Below, piece by piece: positions 1 to 6,739 of a stretch of DNA of 29,968 nucleotides. The notes beneath the pieces are model-generated. The model was not told where the DNA came from, did not search any database, and worked only from the letters and a program-made list of their open reading frames with translations. This DNA comes from Bacillota bacterium. Lineage in GTDB: Bacteria; Bacillota; Clostridia; DSM-8532. A program made the translations under genes and the position numbers. Numbering within the stretch: position 1 is the first letter of the stretch; the number at the start of each line of letters is the position of its first letter. The stretch spans positions 1 through 29,968 of the forward strand of contig JAEYPI010000125.1 of the NCBI GenBank assembly GCA_023410885.1. Reading direction: 5' to 3'.

Positions 1-51
1 AGCGTATACAAAACCTGTAGCAATGCCCTGCAATACCAGTTGAACAAACAC
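1..51 (-). CDS. LivH-type branched-chain amino acid ABC permease, N-terminal fragment
   Basis: Only the first 17 codons lie in the window. The start is GTG at 51, 7 nt after a GGGAGG ribosome binding site (minus strand, 59-64). The peptide begins MFVQLVLQGIATGFVYA, which resembles the first membrane segment of LivH-family permeases (hydrophobic, with a conserved G-x-x-YA). It follows the LivJ-type binding protein gene by about 96 bp on the same strand, which is the usual livJ-livH order. The family forms the inner-membrane channel for branched-chain amino acids, short amides and related compounds. The call rests on position plus a short match, so the exact permease type is uncertain. Confidence 0.6.
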   Translation of the reverse strand, partial: MFVQLVLQGIATGFVYA

Positions 52-89
52 GCACAAACCTCCCTAGATACATCATTTTTTTGTAAGAC

Positions 90-123
90 GCATGGTGGGG
101 TACCCCCCAGTCCCCCACCATGC
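90..123 (-). promoter_or_regulatory. Stem-loop between binding-protein gene and permease gene
   Basis: There is an 11-bp perfect inverted repeat (GCATGGTGGGG at 90-100, its complement at 113-123) with a 12-nt loop. It lies just after the livJ-like stop and before the livH-like ribosome binding site. The minus-strand 3' side is not followed by a clean T-run until several bases later, so it may be a partial terminator or an mRNA 3'-end stabiliser. Such an element would let the binding protein be made in excess over the permease. Confidence 0.55.
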
Positions 124-147
124 CCAATACGGGAACTATCAATAATC

Positions 148-1281
148 TTATTTGTAGAGTTCCCAGGCACTGTCTTTTACAGTCATAAGAACTGTGGGCT
201 GTTCAAGATTATGGCGTTCACCGAAATACAGTTCTCCTTCAAAGCCCATAACCTCACCTTTCCAGTTCTGAATAGCATCACGAAGGGCTGCTTTGTCCGT
301 TCCTGCTGTTTCGAGACAGGGGCGAAGGATCTGAGTAATAGCTCTGTAGGTCCATGCCATCAGCAAAGGCTGTGCGACTTCTTTTTCATTTGCAAAAAGC
401 TTTGCCACATTATTAGCGAATTCGGCGGAGTCAGCAGTTGTATCTTTATGGTAATAGGTACAAAGAACTGTCCCTTCCGCTGCTTCTCCTCCGAGAACGA
501 ATAACTGGTCATTTGCAAGTCCGCCTGTGCCAAAGAATGTTGCGTCGATACCAAGCTGGCGTGCCTGAATCATAATAGCAGGGGCTGCAGGAATGGTTCC
601 GCAAACTGCAATGCCATCCGGCTTTGCTTCCGCAATCTTTGTAAGCTGAGCTGTAAATTCAGTATCAGCTGAATTGTAGCTTTCAATGGCTACCGGTGTA
701 ACACCAAGCTCTTTAAGTCTGTTTACAACACCGTCTTTAACACCTGTACCATAGTCGTTGGTATCATAAATAACTGCGATTTTTTTCAATCCCATATCGT
801 TAAGGGCCGCGTCACCAAGGGACGCTGCTTGAAGATCATCCGGTTTAATTACCTGGAAGGTCCATTCATTGTCCTTATTTGCGATAGCTGCATTGGTACC
901 ACCGACAACGATGTATGGCACTTCTGCTTTTTCATTGACAGGGATTGCTGCGAGAACCTGTGATGAGCCCCACCCGCCAACAACAACATCCACTTTTTCC
1001 TGATCGACGAGCTTTTGCATGGCAGTAACTGCTTCACTTGGGTTGGTCGCGTCATCAACAATGACCATTTCTAGCTTACGGCCTTTAATACCGCCATCTG
1101 CATTGATTTCATCTATAGCCATTTGCGCGCCGTATTGGATATTGATACCATAAGAAGTTCCTCCACCGGAAAGCGGAGCAATAACACCAACCTTGATTGG
1201 ACCTGAGTCAGACTTAGAACCACACCCTGCCAAGGAACAGACCATAATAACAGCCAATAATAATGCTAAGACTTTTTTCAT
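148..1281 (-). CDS. ABC transporter substrate-binding lipoprotein, LivJ/Peripla_BP_6 type
   Basis: This 377-aa protein starts with a lipoprotein signal (MKKVLALLLA, lipobox LAGC, lipidated Cys20). After the signal it reads IKVGVIAPLSGGGTSYG, the N-terminal signature of type I periplasmic-binding proteins that serve branched-chain amino acid and amide importers. The length is normal for the family. The ATG at 1279-1281 is preceded by a GGGGGAG ribosome binding site. It is the fifth gene of a minus-strand set (lyase, GntR, amidohydrolase, RidA, this) and is followed by a LivH-like start. The ligand cannot be read from sequence. The catabolic neighbours suggest an amino-acid-like compound rather than general leucine/valine uptake. 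Confidence 0.9.
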   Translation of the reverse strand: MKKVLALLLAVIMVCSLAGCGSKSDSGPIKVGVIAPLSGGGTSYGINIQYGAQMAIDEINADGGIKGRKLEMVIVDDATNPSEAVTAMQKLVDQEKVDVVVGGWGSSQVLAAIPVNEKAEVPYIVVGGTNAAIANKDNEWTFQVIKPDDLQAASLGDAALNDMGLKKIAVIYDTNDYGTGVKDGVVNRLKELGVTPVAIESYNSADTEFTAQLTKIAEAKPDGIAVCGTIPAAPAIMIQARQLGIDATFFGTGGLANDQLFVLGGEAAEGTVLCTYYHKDTTADSAEFANNVAKLFANEKEVAQPLLMAWTYRAITQILRPCLETAGTDKAALRDAIQNWKGEVMGFEGELYFGERHNLEQPTVLMTVKDSAWELYK

Positions 1282-1357
1282 TTTTTCTCCCCCTTATTGA
1301 TCGATGTTGTGTGATATTATTAATTTCATTAGACTCAGAGATGCTGCCTGTTAACCA

Positions 1358-1750
1358 TTAAACATCCATTAAAATGGCATCAATTTCTACGTCTATACCG
1401 CGAAGCCCTGCCTGGACCAGCGTGCGTGCAGGACGCTGGTGCTCGTCAGGAAAATATTCTTTGTATATCTCATTAAAACGCGGAATATTGGTAAGATCTG
1501 TGAGATAGATGGTAATCTTCACTGCCCTGTCAATGCTTACACCGGATGCTGCAGCTACTGCGGAAATATTGTCAAGTGTTTTTCGAACCTGCTGCTCAAA
1601 ATCACCTTGAATAGGGGCATTTGTCTCTTTATCCAAAGGCCCCCAGCCAGACATGAACACAAACGGTCCAACCTTTAAAGCTTGCGGAAAAGGTCCTCTT
1701 CCCTTAGGTGCATTTTCTGTGTAAATAACCTCCCTAGTATACTCTTTCAT
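1358..1750 (-). CDS. RidA family enamine/imine deaminase
   Basis: This 130-aa protein has the full length of the YjgF/YER057c/UK114 (Rid) family. Family members hydrolyse reactive 2-aminoacrylate-type enamines and imines, released mainly by PLP enzymes, to keto acids and ammonia. The C-terminal block RPARTLVQAG-x-x-x-IDVEIDAI holds the conserved Arg (R109) that binds the substrate carboxylate. The loop usually written GPYSQA is GPFPQA here, so it may belong to a side branch of the family. The start at 1750 has a GGGGGG ribosome binding site. It lies between the amidohydrolase and the binding protein, in the same unit as a MalY-type lyase whose product could be its substrate. That pairing is inference. 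Confidence 0.88.
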   Translation of the reverse strand: MKEYTREVIYTENAPKGRGPFPQALKVGPFVFMSGWGPLDKETNAPIQGDFEQQVRKTLDNISAVAAASGVSIDRAVKITIYLTDLTNIPRFNEIYKEYFPDEHQRPARTLVQAGLRGIDVEIDAILMDV

Positions 1751-1811
1751 ATCAACGATCCCCCCCTTCTGTCTGTATATAATAAAGCTATTGGGCTGAT
1801 TGGGTTTCTAT

Positions 1812-2954
1812 TTAGCGGAGACGGAATATACGACGAATATTGTCACCGAAAACAAGCTTTTTGTCCTCTGCACTTAGAATAGGACAATGTTTGTCTATGT
1901 AGCTTCTTGCCTGTGCATAAGTGCAGTTTCTTTCTGTATTAGGCAAATCCGTTCCCCAAACCATTTTTTCCGGGCCAAGATGGGATTTAAGATCCTGTAC
2001 CAGCGGATGTATTTCAAGATAGGGATAATCCCATGCGGTTCCGCCGGGAACAGGGTGGCTCACCTGCATAGGAAACAGGAGCTCCAGATACATGTTTGGC
2101 CTTTGCCATATTTTCCATAAATCTTCTCGTATCGGAATAAAAGTATCTTTATCTCTGATATTGCGAAGCGGGATACCGTGAACAAGAATACAGGGTATTT
2201 CAGGAAAGCGCTTATGCCATCCTTCCAGCCTGAACATCTGCTTCATGAAACGTTCATAAGCCGAAGCAATGAATTCGCCCTTTTCATATATTGCGGTGAT
2301 GTCCCAGAACACAGGAAGCCCTAAATTTCTGACTTCCGACCAAAATCCGTTAAATCTTTCATCATCAAAATTAATGGAAAAGCCGGTCTCGAAAAATCTC
2401 TCATTTGCAAAATAGAGCGCCTGCAAGCCTTGTTCAATTGCACCTTTTCGAAGTTTCTTTATTTCTTCGGGACTGTCGGCCTTCGATTCGTTCACTTGTA
2501 TTGTCCCTATGAAACGATCAGGATATTTCTTAACTGCGTCTGAAATAAACTGGTTTAAATCACCATATAAAAATGCATTTTGGAGAATACCCATCGAAAC
2601 TCCAGCGGCATCCATATGAGCCAGAAGAAATTCCGGGGAGGACTCCAAACTTTGCATATTCGGAGCATAAAGGGAAAGGTAATAGCCTTCTCCATTCTTT
2701 TCCCATTGCAGCCGTCCAAAACTACCGGCGCCAAATTTAACATCGTACGCTCCGCTTGGATTTGGGTTGTTATCATCCCATAAAACATATTTGCTCTTAT
2801 CTGTTTCTACTGTGCCATCCTTTAGACGTTTTACAGCCGCCGCGGGAGATGACGCAACAAAACGCTGCAAATACATGTTTTGTTCTTCTATTGATCGCGG
2901 TCCGTATTGTTTTCCTAAATTAGGAAAAGTGTGCATATGCGCATCAATAATCAT
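1812..2954 (-). CDS. Amidohydrolase family (Amidohydro_2) metal-dependent hydrolase
   Basis: A 380-aa protein if translation starts at the ATG at 2952-2954, chosen because an AGGAGGGG ribosome binding site lies just upstream. A longer frame to 2984 would run into the preceding gene. The N-terminus MIIDAHMHTF carries the HxH metal-binding pair. A later His (LVHGIP) and the near-C-terminal WGTDLPN with the metal/catalytic Asp fit the TIM-barrel amidohydrolase superfamily of the 2-pyrone-4,6-dicarboxylate lactonase/decarboxylase type. The family covers hydrolysis of C-N, C-O and some decarboxylation reactions, so the substrate is open. The gene starts 16 bp after the GntR gene and is presumably cotranscribed with it. 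Confidence 0.8.
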   Translation of the reverse strand: MIIDAHMHTFPNLGKQYGPRSIEEQNMYLQRFVASSPAAAVKRLKDGTVETDKSKYVLWDDNNPNPSGAYDVKFGAGSFGRLQWEKNGEGYYLSLYAPNMQSLESSPEFLLAHMDAAGVSMGILQNAFLYGDLNQFISDAVKKYPDRFIGTIQVNESKADSPEEIKKLRKGAIEQGLQALYFANERFFETGFSINFDDERFNGFWSEVRNLGLPVFWDITAIYEKGEFIASAYERFMKQMFRLEGWHKRFPEIPCILVHGIPLRNIRDKDTFIPIREDLWKIWQRPNMYLELLFPMQVSHPVPGGTAWDYPYLEIHPLVQDLKSHLGPEKMVWGTDLPNTERNCTYAQARSYIDKHCPILSAEDKKLVFGDNIRRIFRLR

Positions 2955-2970
2955 TTTTTCCCCTCCTAAA

Positions 2971-3774
2971 TTATTCGTTGTCACCTTTTACTCTATATCC
3001 GCCGCCTATAATATCTAGGCCGTGAATACCATCTTGAGGTTTCGCAAATATAACAAGGCTATAATAATCGCTTCGCAGATAAACTCTGGTAAGCTGCAGA
3101 GGATCTCCGTCTGCTGAATAAGAAATGGATTCGTGCAGCAGCAAAGGATATTTATCTGAGATTTCCAGTAGCTTTGCCTGTGTCGGGGTAGCTCCTACTG
3201 CTCTGACCTGAACTTCAACACGATCCACTTTTTGCCCAATACTTTGCAGCATTTTTTGCACGGATTCATTCTCTAATTTTGCAATATCCAGCCGTTCTCC
3301 AATTTTTAAAGGAAAATATCTTGATTCAGTCCAAATAGGAGTTTCTTTTGATCTGCAAAGACGCCTTACCCGTATTAATTCCTCATTTTCAGAAATCCCA
3401 AATACCTTGGCAATACTTTCAACGGGCTTTATTTTAATATTTTCCACTACAGTCGCCGTGCGGGTTAGACCTCTATGCTGCATTTCATCTTCCATACGGC
3501 GAAAATCATCCAAGCCGATGATAGACTCCCGATGACCATGATTAATATTTGAGACAATGGATCTGGACCCGCGCTTCTTTATAATCAATCCATCTTCTTC
3601 TAAACGTTCCAGCGCTTTGCGGATGGTTATTCGGCTTACGTTAAATTGTTGAATAAGCTCAGTTTCACTTTGTATGGGATCTCCCGGATTCAGCTCCCCG
3701 TTTTCTATTTGCTTTCGTATCTGACGTTCGACCTGATAATATAGGGCCACAGGACTTTTGTCATTCAATTGCAT
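2971..3774 (-). CDS. GntR family transcription regulator, HutC/UTRA subfamily
   Basis: A 267-aa protein when started at the ATG at 3772-3774, which follows an AGGAGG site with 9-nt spacing. An in-frame upstream start at 3810 has no such site. Residues about 5-75 form a GntR winged helix (SRITIRKALERLEEDGLI). The rest is a UTRA ligand-binding domain ending in the typical RSDYYSLVIFA strand. The family binds small effectors that mirror the pathway substrate and normally represses its own cluster. It sits between the lyase and the amidohydrolase, so it is likely the local regulator. The 36-bp dyad at 5173-5208 is a plausible operator. Confidence 0.9.
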   Translation of the reverse strand: MQLNDKSPVALYYQVERQIRKQIENGELNPGDPIQSETELIQQFNVSRITIRKALERLEEDGLIIKKRGSRSIVSNINHGHRESIIGLDDFRRMEDEMQHRGLTRTATVVENIKIKPVESIAKVFGISENEELIRVRRLCRSKETPIWTESRYFPLKIGERLDIAKLENESVQKMLQSIGQKVDRVEVQVRAVGATPTQAKLLEISDKYPLLLHESISYSADGDPLQLTRVYLRSDYYSLVIFAKPQDGIHGLDIIGGGYRVKGDNE

Positions 3775-3904
3775 GGGTGAAAACCTCCTAGAATTTATGT
3801 GATTATACATGTTTAACCTCCAGTAAAGCTATATTGAGGCACTATGGGCTTGTCTTATCCCTCATCTATAAATTGTACCTCACTTCAATCATTTCAAAAG
3901 GATT

Positions 3905-5107
3905 TTATTGTTTTTCCTGGAGATATCTTTTGATACCAAAAATAATTCTATCAACTGCATCAATCACATTCTCTATTTTGGTGGCAAGATTAATTCTTAC
4001 ATGCGTGTCAGGGTGCTGTGTGTCGGGCCAGAACCAGTTTCCGTAATAAACTGCAACGCGGCAGTATTCCTCAAATACATTTTTCATCTCCACAAACGGA
4101 ACATAGGCGCCAAAATCAGCCCACATAAGATAAGTTCCTTCTGTTGGGGAAATTCTTACTTTAGGAAGTTCTTTTAAAAATCTTTCACGAGCATACTCAA
4201 AATTATTTCTTATCACTTTTAACACGGTTTTCAACCATTCGTCACCATGAGTAAATGCAGCTTCCGTTGCAGCATATCCGAACATTGCCCCACGAATAAA
4301 TCGTGTATCTTTCATGTGCGCTTCATATTGTGCTCTCAGTTCCACATTCGGAATAATGGCACATGCATTTTGACAGCCTGCCAAATTAAAAGTTTTGCTG
4401 GCAGAAATAAGAGTCACTAACATATCATCGTAGTCAACCATACTGGCAGTAGGAATATGCCTTTTGTCTTTATCAAGTATAATGTCCTGATGCACTTCAT
4501 CACTTATAATAAAAACCTTATATCTTCTGCAGATCTCTATTATTTTCTCAAGCTCGTCTGCTCCCCAGACTCTTCCTGTCGGATTGTGCGGAGATCCTAG
4601 AATTAAAATCTTAACTCCGTTAATCGCAATATCTTTTTCAAGGCGCTTATAATCTATGACATACTGACCGTTTGCCTTTTCTATCAGTTCATGCGCTATA
4701 ATCTTTCTTCCGGTATTAACGGCAGCTTCTATAAATGGGCGATAGCATGGTGCAAAGATCATGCAAGTATCATCAGGCTTTGTTTTGATATGTACAAAAG
4801 CATGTATTGCAGGTATAATCCCAGGTGTAAAATAAATCCATTCTTTGCTTACTCCATAACCATGATGATCCTTTTCCCATCTTAATATGCTTTCATAATA
4901 GCTATCCGGAACTTGATAATAGCCAAAAACTCCGAATTTAACCATTCTACCTAACGCCTCTATAACTTCATCAGGAGCCTTAAAATCCATGTCCGCAACC
5001 CAAAGCGGAAGTAAATCACTCCTACCAAAGTGATGTTCTATGCCATCCCATTTCATGCAATTTGAATGATGTCTGTCAGGAGTATAGTTGTTTTCAATAT
5101 CCATCAT
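3905..5107 (-). CDS. MalY/PatB-type PLP-dependent C-S lyase / aminotransferase
   Basis: About 400 aa, fold type I PLP enzyme. It shows LPLWVADMDF near the N-terminus (MalY/PatB hallmark), GSPHNPTGRVW, SDEVHQD (PLP-nitrogen Asp), SASKTFNLAG with the Schiff-base Lys, and a C-terminal VRINLAT with the substrate-carboxylate Arg. Family members cleave cystathionine or other cysteine S-conjugates to pyruvate (through 2-aminoacrylate), ammonia and a thiol. Some are plain aminotransferases. The start is uncertain: tandem ATGs at 5107 and 5104, or GTG at 5128. An AAAGG lies 13 nt before the first ATG. It is the first gene of the unit and has a strong promoter at 5207-5235. Confidence 0.85.
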   Translation of the reverse strand: MMDIENNYTPDRHHSNCMKWDGIEHHFGRSDLLPLWVADMDFKAPDEVIEALGRMVKFGVFGYYQVPDSYYESILRWEKDHHGYGVSKEWIYFTPGIIPAIHAFVHIKTKPDDTCMIFAPCYRPFIEAAVNTGRKIIAHELIEKANGQYVIDYKRLEKDIAINGVKILILGSPHNPTGRVWGADELEKIIEICRRYKVFIISDEVHQDIILDKDKRHIPTASMVDYDDMLVTLISASKTFNLAGCQNACAIIPNVELRAQYEAHMKDTRFIRGAMFGYAATEAAFTHGDEWLKTVLKVIRNNFEYARERFLKELPKVRISPTEGTYLMWADFGAYVPFVEMKNVFEEYCRVAVYYGNWFWPDTQHPDTHVRINLATKIENVIDAVDRIIFGIKRYLQEKQ

Positions 5108-5172
5108 CGAACAAAGCGAACCTTTCACTTTTATTGTCCAATTGATTACTTATGTCTTTATTTGGCCACAAC

Positions 5173-5208
5173 ATATCAACTTATTATAATATTATAATAT
5201 ATTGATAT
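5173..5208. promoter_or_regulatory. 36-bp dyad, candidate operator of the malY-like cluster
   Basis: A central perfect 18-bp palindrome (TATTATAATATTATAATA, 5182-5199) is flanked symmetrically by ATATCAA (5173-5179) and TTGATAT (5202-5208). All are centred on the same point, with only two mismatched pairs. The element begins at the -10 box of the minus-strand promoter and covers the expected start site, where a repressor would block transcription. The encoded GntR regulator is the natural candidate ligand, by inference. Confidence 0.55.
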
Positions 5209-5235
5209 CATAATATCTATTTTCAGAATTGTCAA
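5207..5235 (-). promoter_or_regulatory. SigA-type promoter of the malY-like gene
   Basis: On the minus strand a perfect TTGACA (5230-5235) is followed after 17 bp by TATGAT (5207-5212). The promoter points at the MalY/PatB-type gene and leaves a leader of about 95 nt that contains the 36-bp dyad. Confidence 0.75.
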
Positions 5236-5285
5236 CAGATCGAAAACATGTATTTTATGGAAACCCGGCAGGCTGTGAAAAAGGG

Positions 5286-5313
5286 TTGAAGTGTCCGAAA
5301 CTCCTGATACACT
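5286..5313 (+). promoter_or_regulatory. Promoter of the 41-codon gene
   Basis: TTGAAG (5286-5291), a 16-bp spacer, and an extended -10 TGATACACT (hexamer TACACT at 5308-5313). It lies about 45 bp upstream of a small gene with a good ribosome binding site and diverges from the malY-like promoter. Confidence 0.5.
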
Positions 5314-5355
5314 GTAATTAGCGGCGCCGTAAATAAACCTGAAGGAGATTTATTT

Positions 5356-5481
5356 ATGGAGCTCTTTCATGTGCCAAAGTTACTGGTGGCAAAGCCGACT
5401 GTCCCAGCGTGGTGCGCGGATTGGCCGAAATACTATGAAGAATCCGGAGATTTTGATTGGGAAAGAGTGTTCAATTTCTAA
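5356..5481 (+). CDS. Small protein of unknown function (41 aa)
   Basis: ATG at 5356 follows GAAGGAG by 8 nt, the frame ends with TAA at 5479-5481, and a strong intrinsic terminator follows within 20 bp. The peptide starts MELFHVPKLL and ends DFDWERVFNF. It is acidic and aromatic-rich (three Trp, two Tyr, four Phe), has one Cys, and shows no signal peptide or membrane segment. I do not recognise a family. The complete set of promoter, ribosome binding site, frame and terminator argues for a real gene rather than a chance frame. No maturation enzyme lies nearby, so a modified-peptide role is not supported. A leader-peptide role is unlikely because nothing follows it on this strand. Confidence 0.65.
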   Translation: MELFHVPKLLVAKPTVPAWCADWPKYYEESGDFDWERVFNF

Positions 5482-5495
5482 GTAACGGAAAGCGC

Positions 5496-5530
5496 AAAAC
5501 GGACGCGGTAATTACTGCGTCCGTTTTTTT
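5496..5530 (+). terminator. Intrinsic terminator of the 41-codon gene
   Basis: ACGGACGC (5499-5506) pairs with GCGTCCGT (5517-5524), extendable by an A/T stretch, around a 10-nt loop. The 3' arm runs into an eight-T tract ending at 5530. It begins 15 nt after the stop codon. Confidence 0.9.
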
Positions 5531-5943
5531 TAAAAAACTGGAGAACTTCCTATGTAAGGGTTTTCATTTTTCAAATTATTGTACTTAATGCTGTCATTAA
5601 GCCAATCATTGCAATTCCTACTTGGCATAATAATGCCCGGCAGGTCACTGAAAACTCGCTTGTTTATCAGGCGAAACATCCACCCTATTAGCATTAGTCC
5701 GAGTGGATTTAATATCACAAAAATAAACGGTACGTTAAGATAACCTCTGATTATGGCGTATATCAAGGTAGCTGAGGTTGCGATAACAAGGCTGGAAAAC
5801 ATGATGACCAAAGGGATTTTAACAGCGTTGTATATCTTGGCGCAAATGGTTTCTATTATATCTTTATTTACGCCGCTCTTGGTTAGTGTTTTGCATACAA
5901 TTGGCATGAGACAAACCGAAGCGTGGATAAACATTTTGAGCAT
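5530..5943 (-). CDS. Doubtful small membrane protein, unrecognised
   Basis: The minus-strand frame gives up to 141 aa. The upstream-most ATG (5955) lies inside the tRNA terminator hairpin, so ATG at 5943 or 5934 is more likely, giving about 134-137 aa. Two clear hydrophobic segments are visible (around IPLVIMFSSLVIATSATLIYA and VPFIFVILNPLGLMLIGW), then a polar tail. No convincing ribosome binding site or promoter is seen, and the stop touches the T-tract of the convergent terminator. It may be a weakly expressed gene, the remnant of a longer membrane protein, or a chance frame. The composition and paired hydrophobic segments slightly favour a real protein. Confidence 0.35.
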   Translation of the reverse strand: MLKMFIHASVCLMPIVCKTLTKSGVNKDIIETICAKIYNAVKIPLVIMFSSLVIATSATLIYAIIRGYLNVPFIFVILNPLGLMLIGWMFRLINKRVFSDLPGIIMPSRNCNDWLNDSIKYNNLKNENPYIGSSPVF

Positions 5944-5944
5944 G

Positions 5945-5983
5945 AAAAAACGCATCTCACTAATCTTGTGAAATGCGTTTTTT
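5945..5983 (-). terminator. Intrinsic terminator after the serine tRNAs
   Basis: AAAAAACGCAT (5945-5955) pairs with ATGCGTTTTTT (5973-5983), with an inner CAC/GTG pairing. On the minus strand the stem ends in a T6 tract and lies directly after the CCA of the tRNA. Its symmetry means it could act in both directions. Confidence 0.85.
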
Positions 5984-6075
5984 TGGCGGAGAAGCGGGGA
6001 TTCGAACCCCGGCGCCCCTTGCGAGACCTAACGGTTTAGCAAACCGTCCCCTTCGACCTACTTGGGTACTTCTCC
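5984..6075 (-). tRNA. tRNA-Ser(GCT)
   Basis: A 92-nt cloverleaf on the minus strand. Acceptor GGAGAAG pairs with CTTCTCC, with discriminator G and encoded CCA at the 3' end (5984-5986). The anticodon loop is TTGCTAA (anticodon GCT) on an ACGGT/ACCGT stem, followed by the long variable arm typical of serine tRNA and a GGTTCGAATCC T-loop. Confidence 0.95.
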
Positions 6076-6083
6076 ATATAAAT

Positions 6084-6174
6084 TGGCGGAGAGAGTGAGA
6101 TTCGAACTCACGGTAGGCTCGCACCTACGCCGGTTTTCAAGACCGGTGCCTTAAACCAACTCGACCATCTCTCC
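6084..6174 (-). tRNA. tRNA-Ser(TGA)
   Basis: A 91-nt cloverleaf on the minus strand. Acceptor GGAGAGA pairs with TCTCTCC, with discriminator G and encoded CCA (6084-6086). The anticodon loop is CTTGAAA (anticodon TGA) on a CCGGT/ACCGG stem, with a long variable arm and the GAGTTCGAATCTC T-arm. It lies 8 bp upstream of the other serine tRNA and is transcribed first from a shared promoter. Confidence 0.95.
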
Positions 6175-6199
6175 ATATGAAATTTTAGGCACGGATTAT

Positions 6200-6228
6200 A
6201 TTCTACAATAGGTTGAGGGCTTTGTCAA
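6200..6228 (-). promoter_or_regulatory. Promoter of the serine tRNA pair
   Basis: On the minus strand TTGACA (6223-6228), a 17-bp spacer, and TAGAAT (6200-6205), about 25 bp before the first tRNA. The near-consensus match fits a highly expressed stable-RNA promoter. Confidence 0.8.
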
Positions 6229-6248
6229 CAGGTTTTGAACAGGACAAA

Positions 6249-6272
6249 GGGCATGGAATAGATTCCATGCCC
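6249..6272 (-). terminator. Stem-loop after the spore-protein gene
   Basis: An 11-bp perfect inverted repeat (6249-6259 with 6262-6272) with a 2-nt minimum loop. On the minus strand it is followed by TTTGTCCTGTT, a weak T-tract. It lies about 57 bp after the spore-protein stop and just ahead of the tRNA promoter, so it probably insulates the two units. Confidence 0.55.
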
Positions 6273-6328
6273 CCTATTTTAATACACCTTCGGTTCATCC
6301 TTTACCGGACAACTGTACCCCGCAACAG

Positions 6329-6508
6329 CTATTCCGGTTGTCCTGCGGAGTTCCAGCTTGCCATTTCGATTGCCTTTTTCACCATATTTCCGCAATCTCG
6401 GGATGAAACTGATCCCCATCCTTCTCTGCTTACCGTATCATACACACCAAGCTCTCGGGCAATCTCAACCTTCAGACCTTCTGACATTACGCCTTTACGC
6501 CTGCTCAT
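6329..6508 (-). CDS. Alpha/beta-type small acid-soluble spore protein (SASP)
   Basis: A 59-aa protein starting at the ATG at 6506-6508, which has an AGGAGG site 10 nt upstream. An upstream in-frame extension to 6598 lacks one. It begins MSRRKGVMSEGLKVEIAREL. EIARELGV matches the conserved EIA-x-E block where the germination protease GPR cuts, and VSSRDCGNMVKKAIEMA matches the second conserved block (usually SSRENG-x-x-GG-x-MV/TK). The family coats and protects spore DNA in the forespore. Its glycine motif is less complete than in abundant major SASPs, so it may be a minor member. A SigG-like promoter is present upstream. It is direct evidence that the organism forms endospores. Confidence 0.85.
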   Translation of the reverse strand: MSRRKGVMSEGLKVEIARELGVYDTVSREGWGSVSSRDCGNMVKKAIEMASWNSAGQPE

Positions 6509-6551
6509 GATTTCAATTCCTCCTTGTTGGTAAACCGAAAGCGTACACCAA

Positions 6552-6582
6552 TATATTTGCCGCAGCATAGAATTTTTATTCC
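6552..6582 (-). promoter_or_regulatory. Possible SigG-like promoter of the SASP gene
   Basis: On the minus strand GGAATA (6577-6582), a 17-bp spacer, then CAAATATA (6552-6559). This loosely resembles the forespore SigG pattern (GHATR, 17-18 bp, CATWHTA) and is placed about 45 bp before the SASP start. The -10 match is imperfect, so the call leans on the gene's known regulation. Confidence 0.35.
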
Positions 6583-6600
6583 ACACATAGTCAACCAATG

Positions 6601-6739
6601 TTATCCACAGTTATCCACAGCCTTGTGGATAAAGTTATAAACAGCAAAACCCGCATCAAATGCGGGTTTGAGACCAGTGTGTTTAATAAATAGGCCTTTA
6701 TTCCTAATTTTCTGTGGATTGTTTTATGTTTTGTCCACA
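6601..6739. other. DnaA-box cluster in a gene-free stretch (6509-6893)
   Basis: Three perfect TTATCCACA boxes lie within 32 bp: 6601-6609 and 6611-6619 on the plus strand, and 6624-6632 on the minus strand. Near-matches follow at 6713-6721 (TGTGGATTG, two mismatches) and 6731-6739 (TTGTCCACA, one mismatch). The surrounding 385 bp between the SASP start and the nadC stop hold no convincing gene. A cluster of this density binds DnaA in known systems (oriC or regulatory DnaA-box clusters). No dnaA, dnaN or rpmH is nearby, so an origin is not supported. A regulatory or DnaA-titrating site is more likely. Confidence 0.6.
6647..6669 (-). terminator. Probable terminator of the nad operon
   Basis: AAACCCGCAT (6647-6656) and ATGCGGGTTT (6660-6669) form a 10-bp perfect stem with a 3-nt loop. 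On the minus strand the 3' arm continues into TTTTGCTGTTT. It is about 225 bp beyond the nadC stop and inside the DnaA-box cluster. Confidence 0.55.

Noticed and set aside
40..504. Plus-strand frame of 154 codons
   Set aside because: It lies opposite the LivJ-type gene, has no ribosome binding site, and its product looks like the antisense of a conserved coding region.
6601..6739. Chromosomal replication origin
   Set aside because: DnaA boxes are present, but no dnaA, dnaN, rpmH or gyr gene is in the window and the neighbours are SASP and nadC, so only a DnaA-box cluster is claimed.
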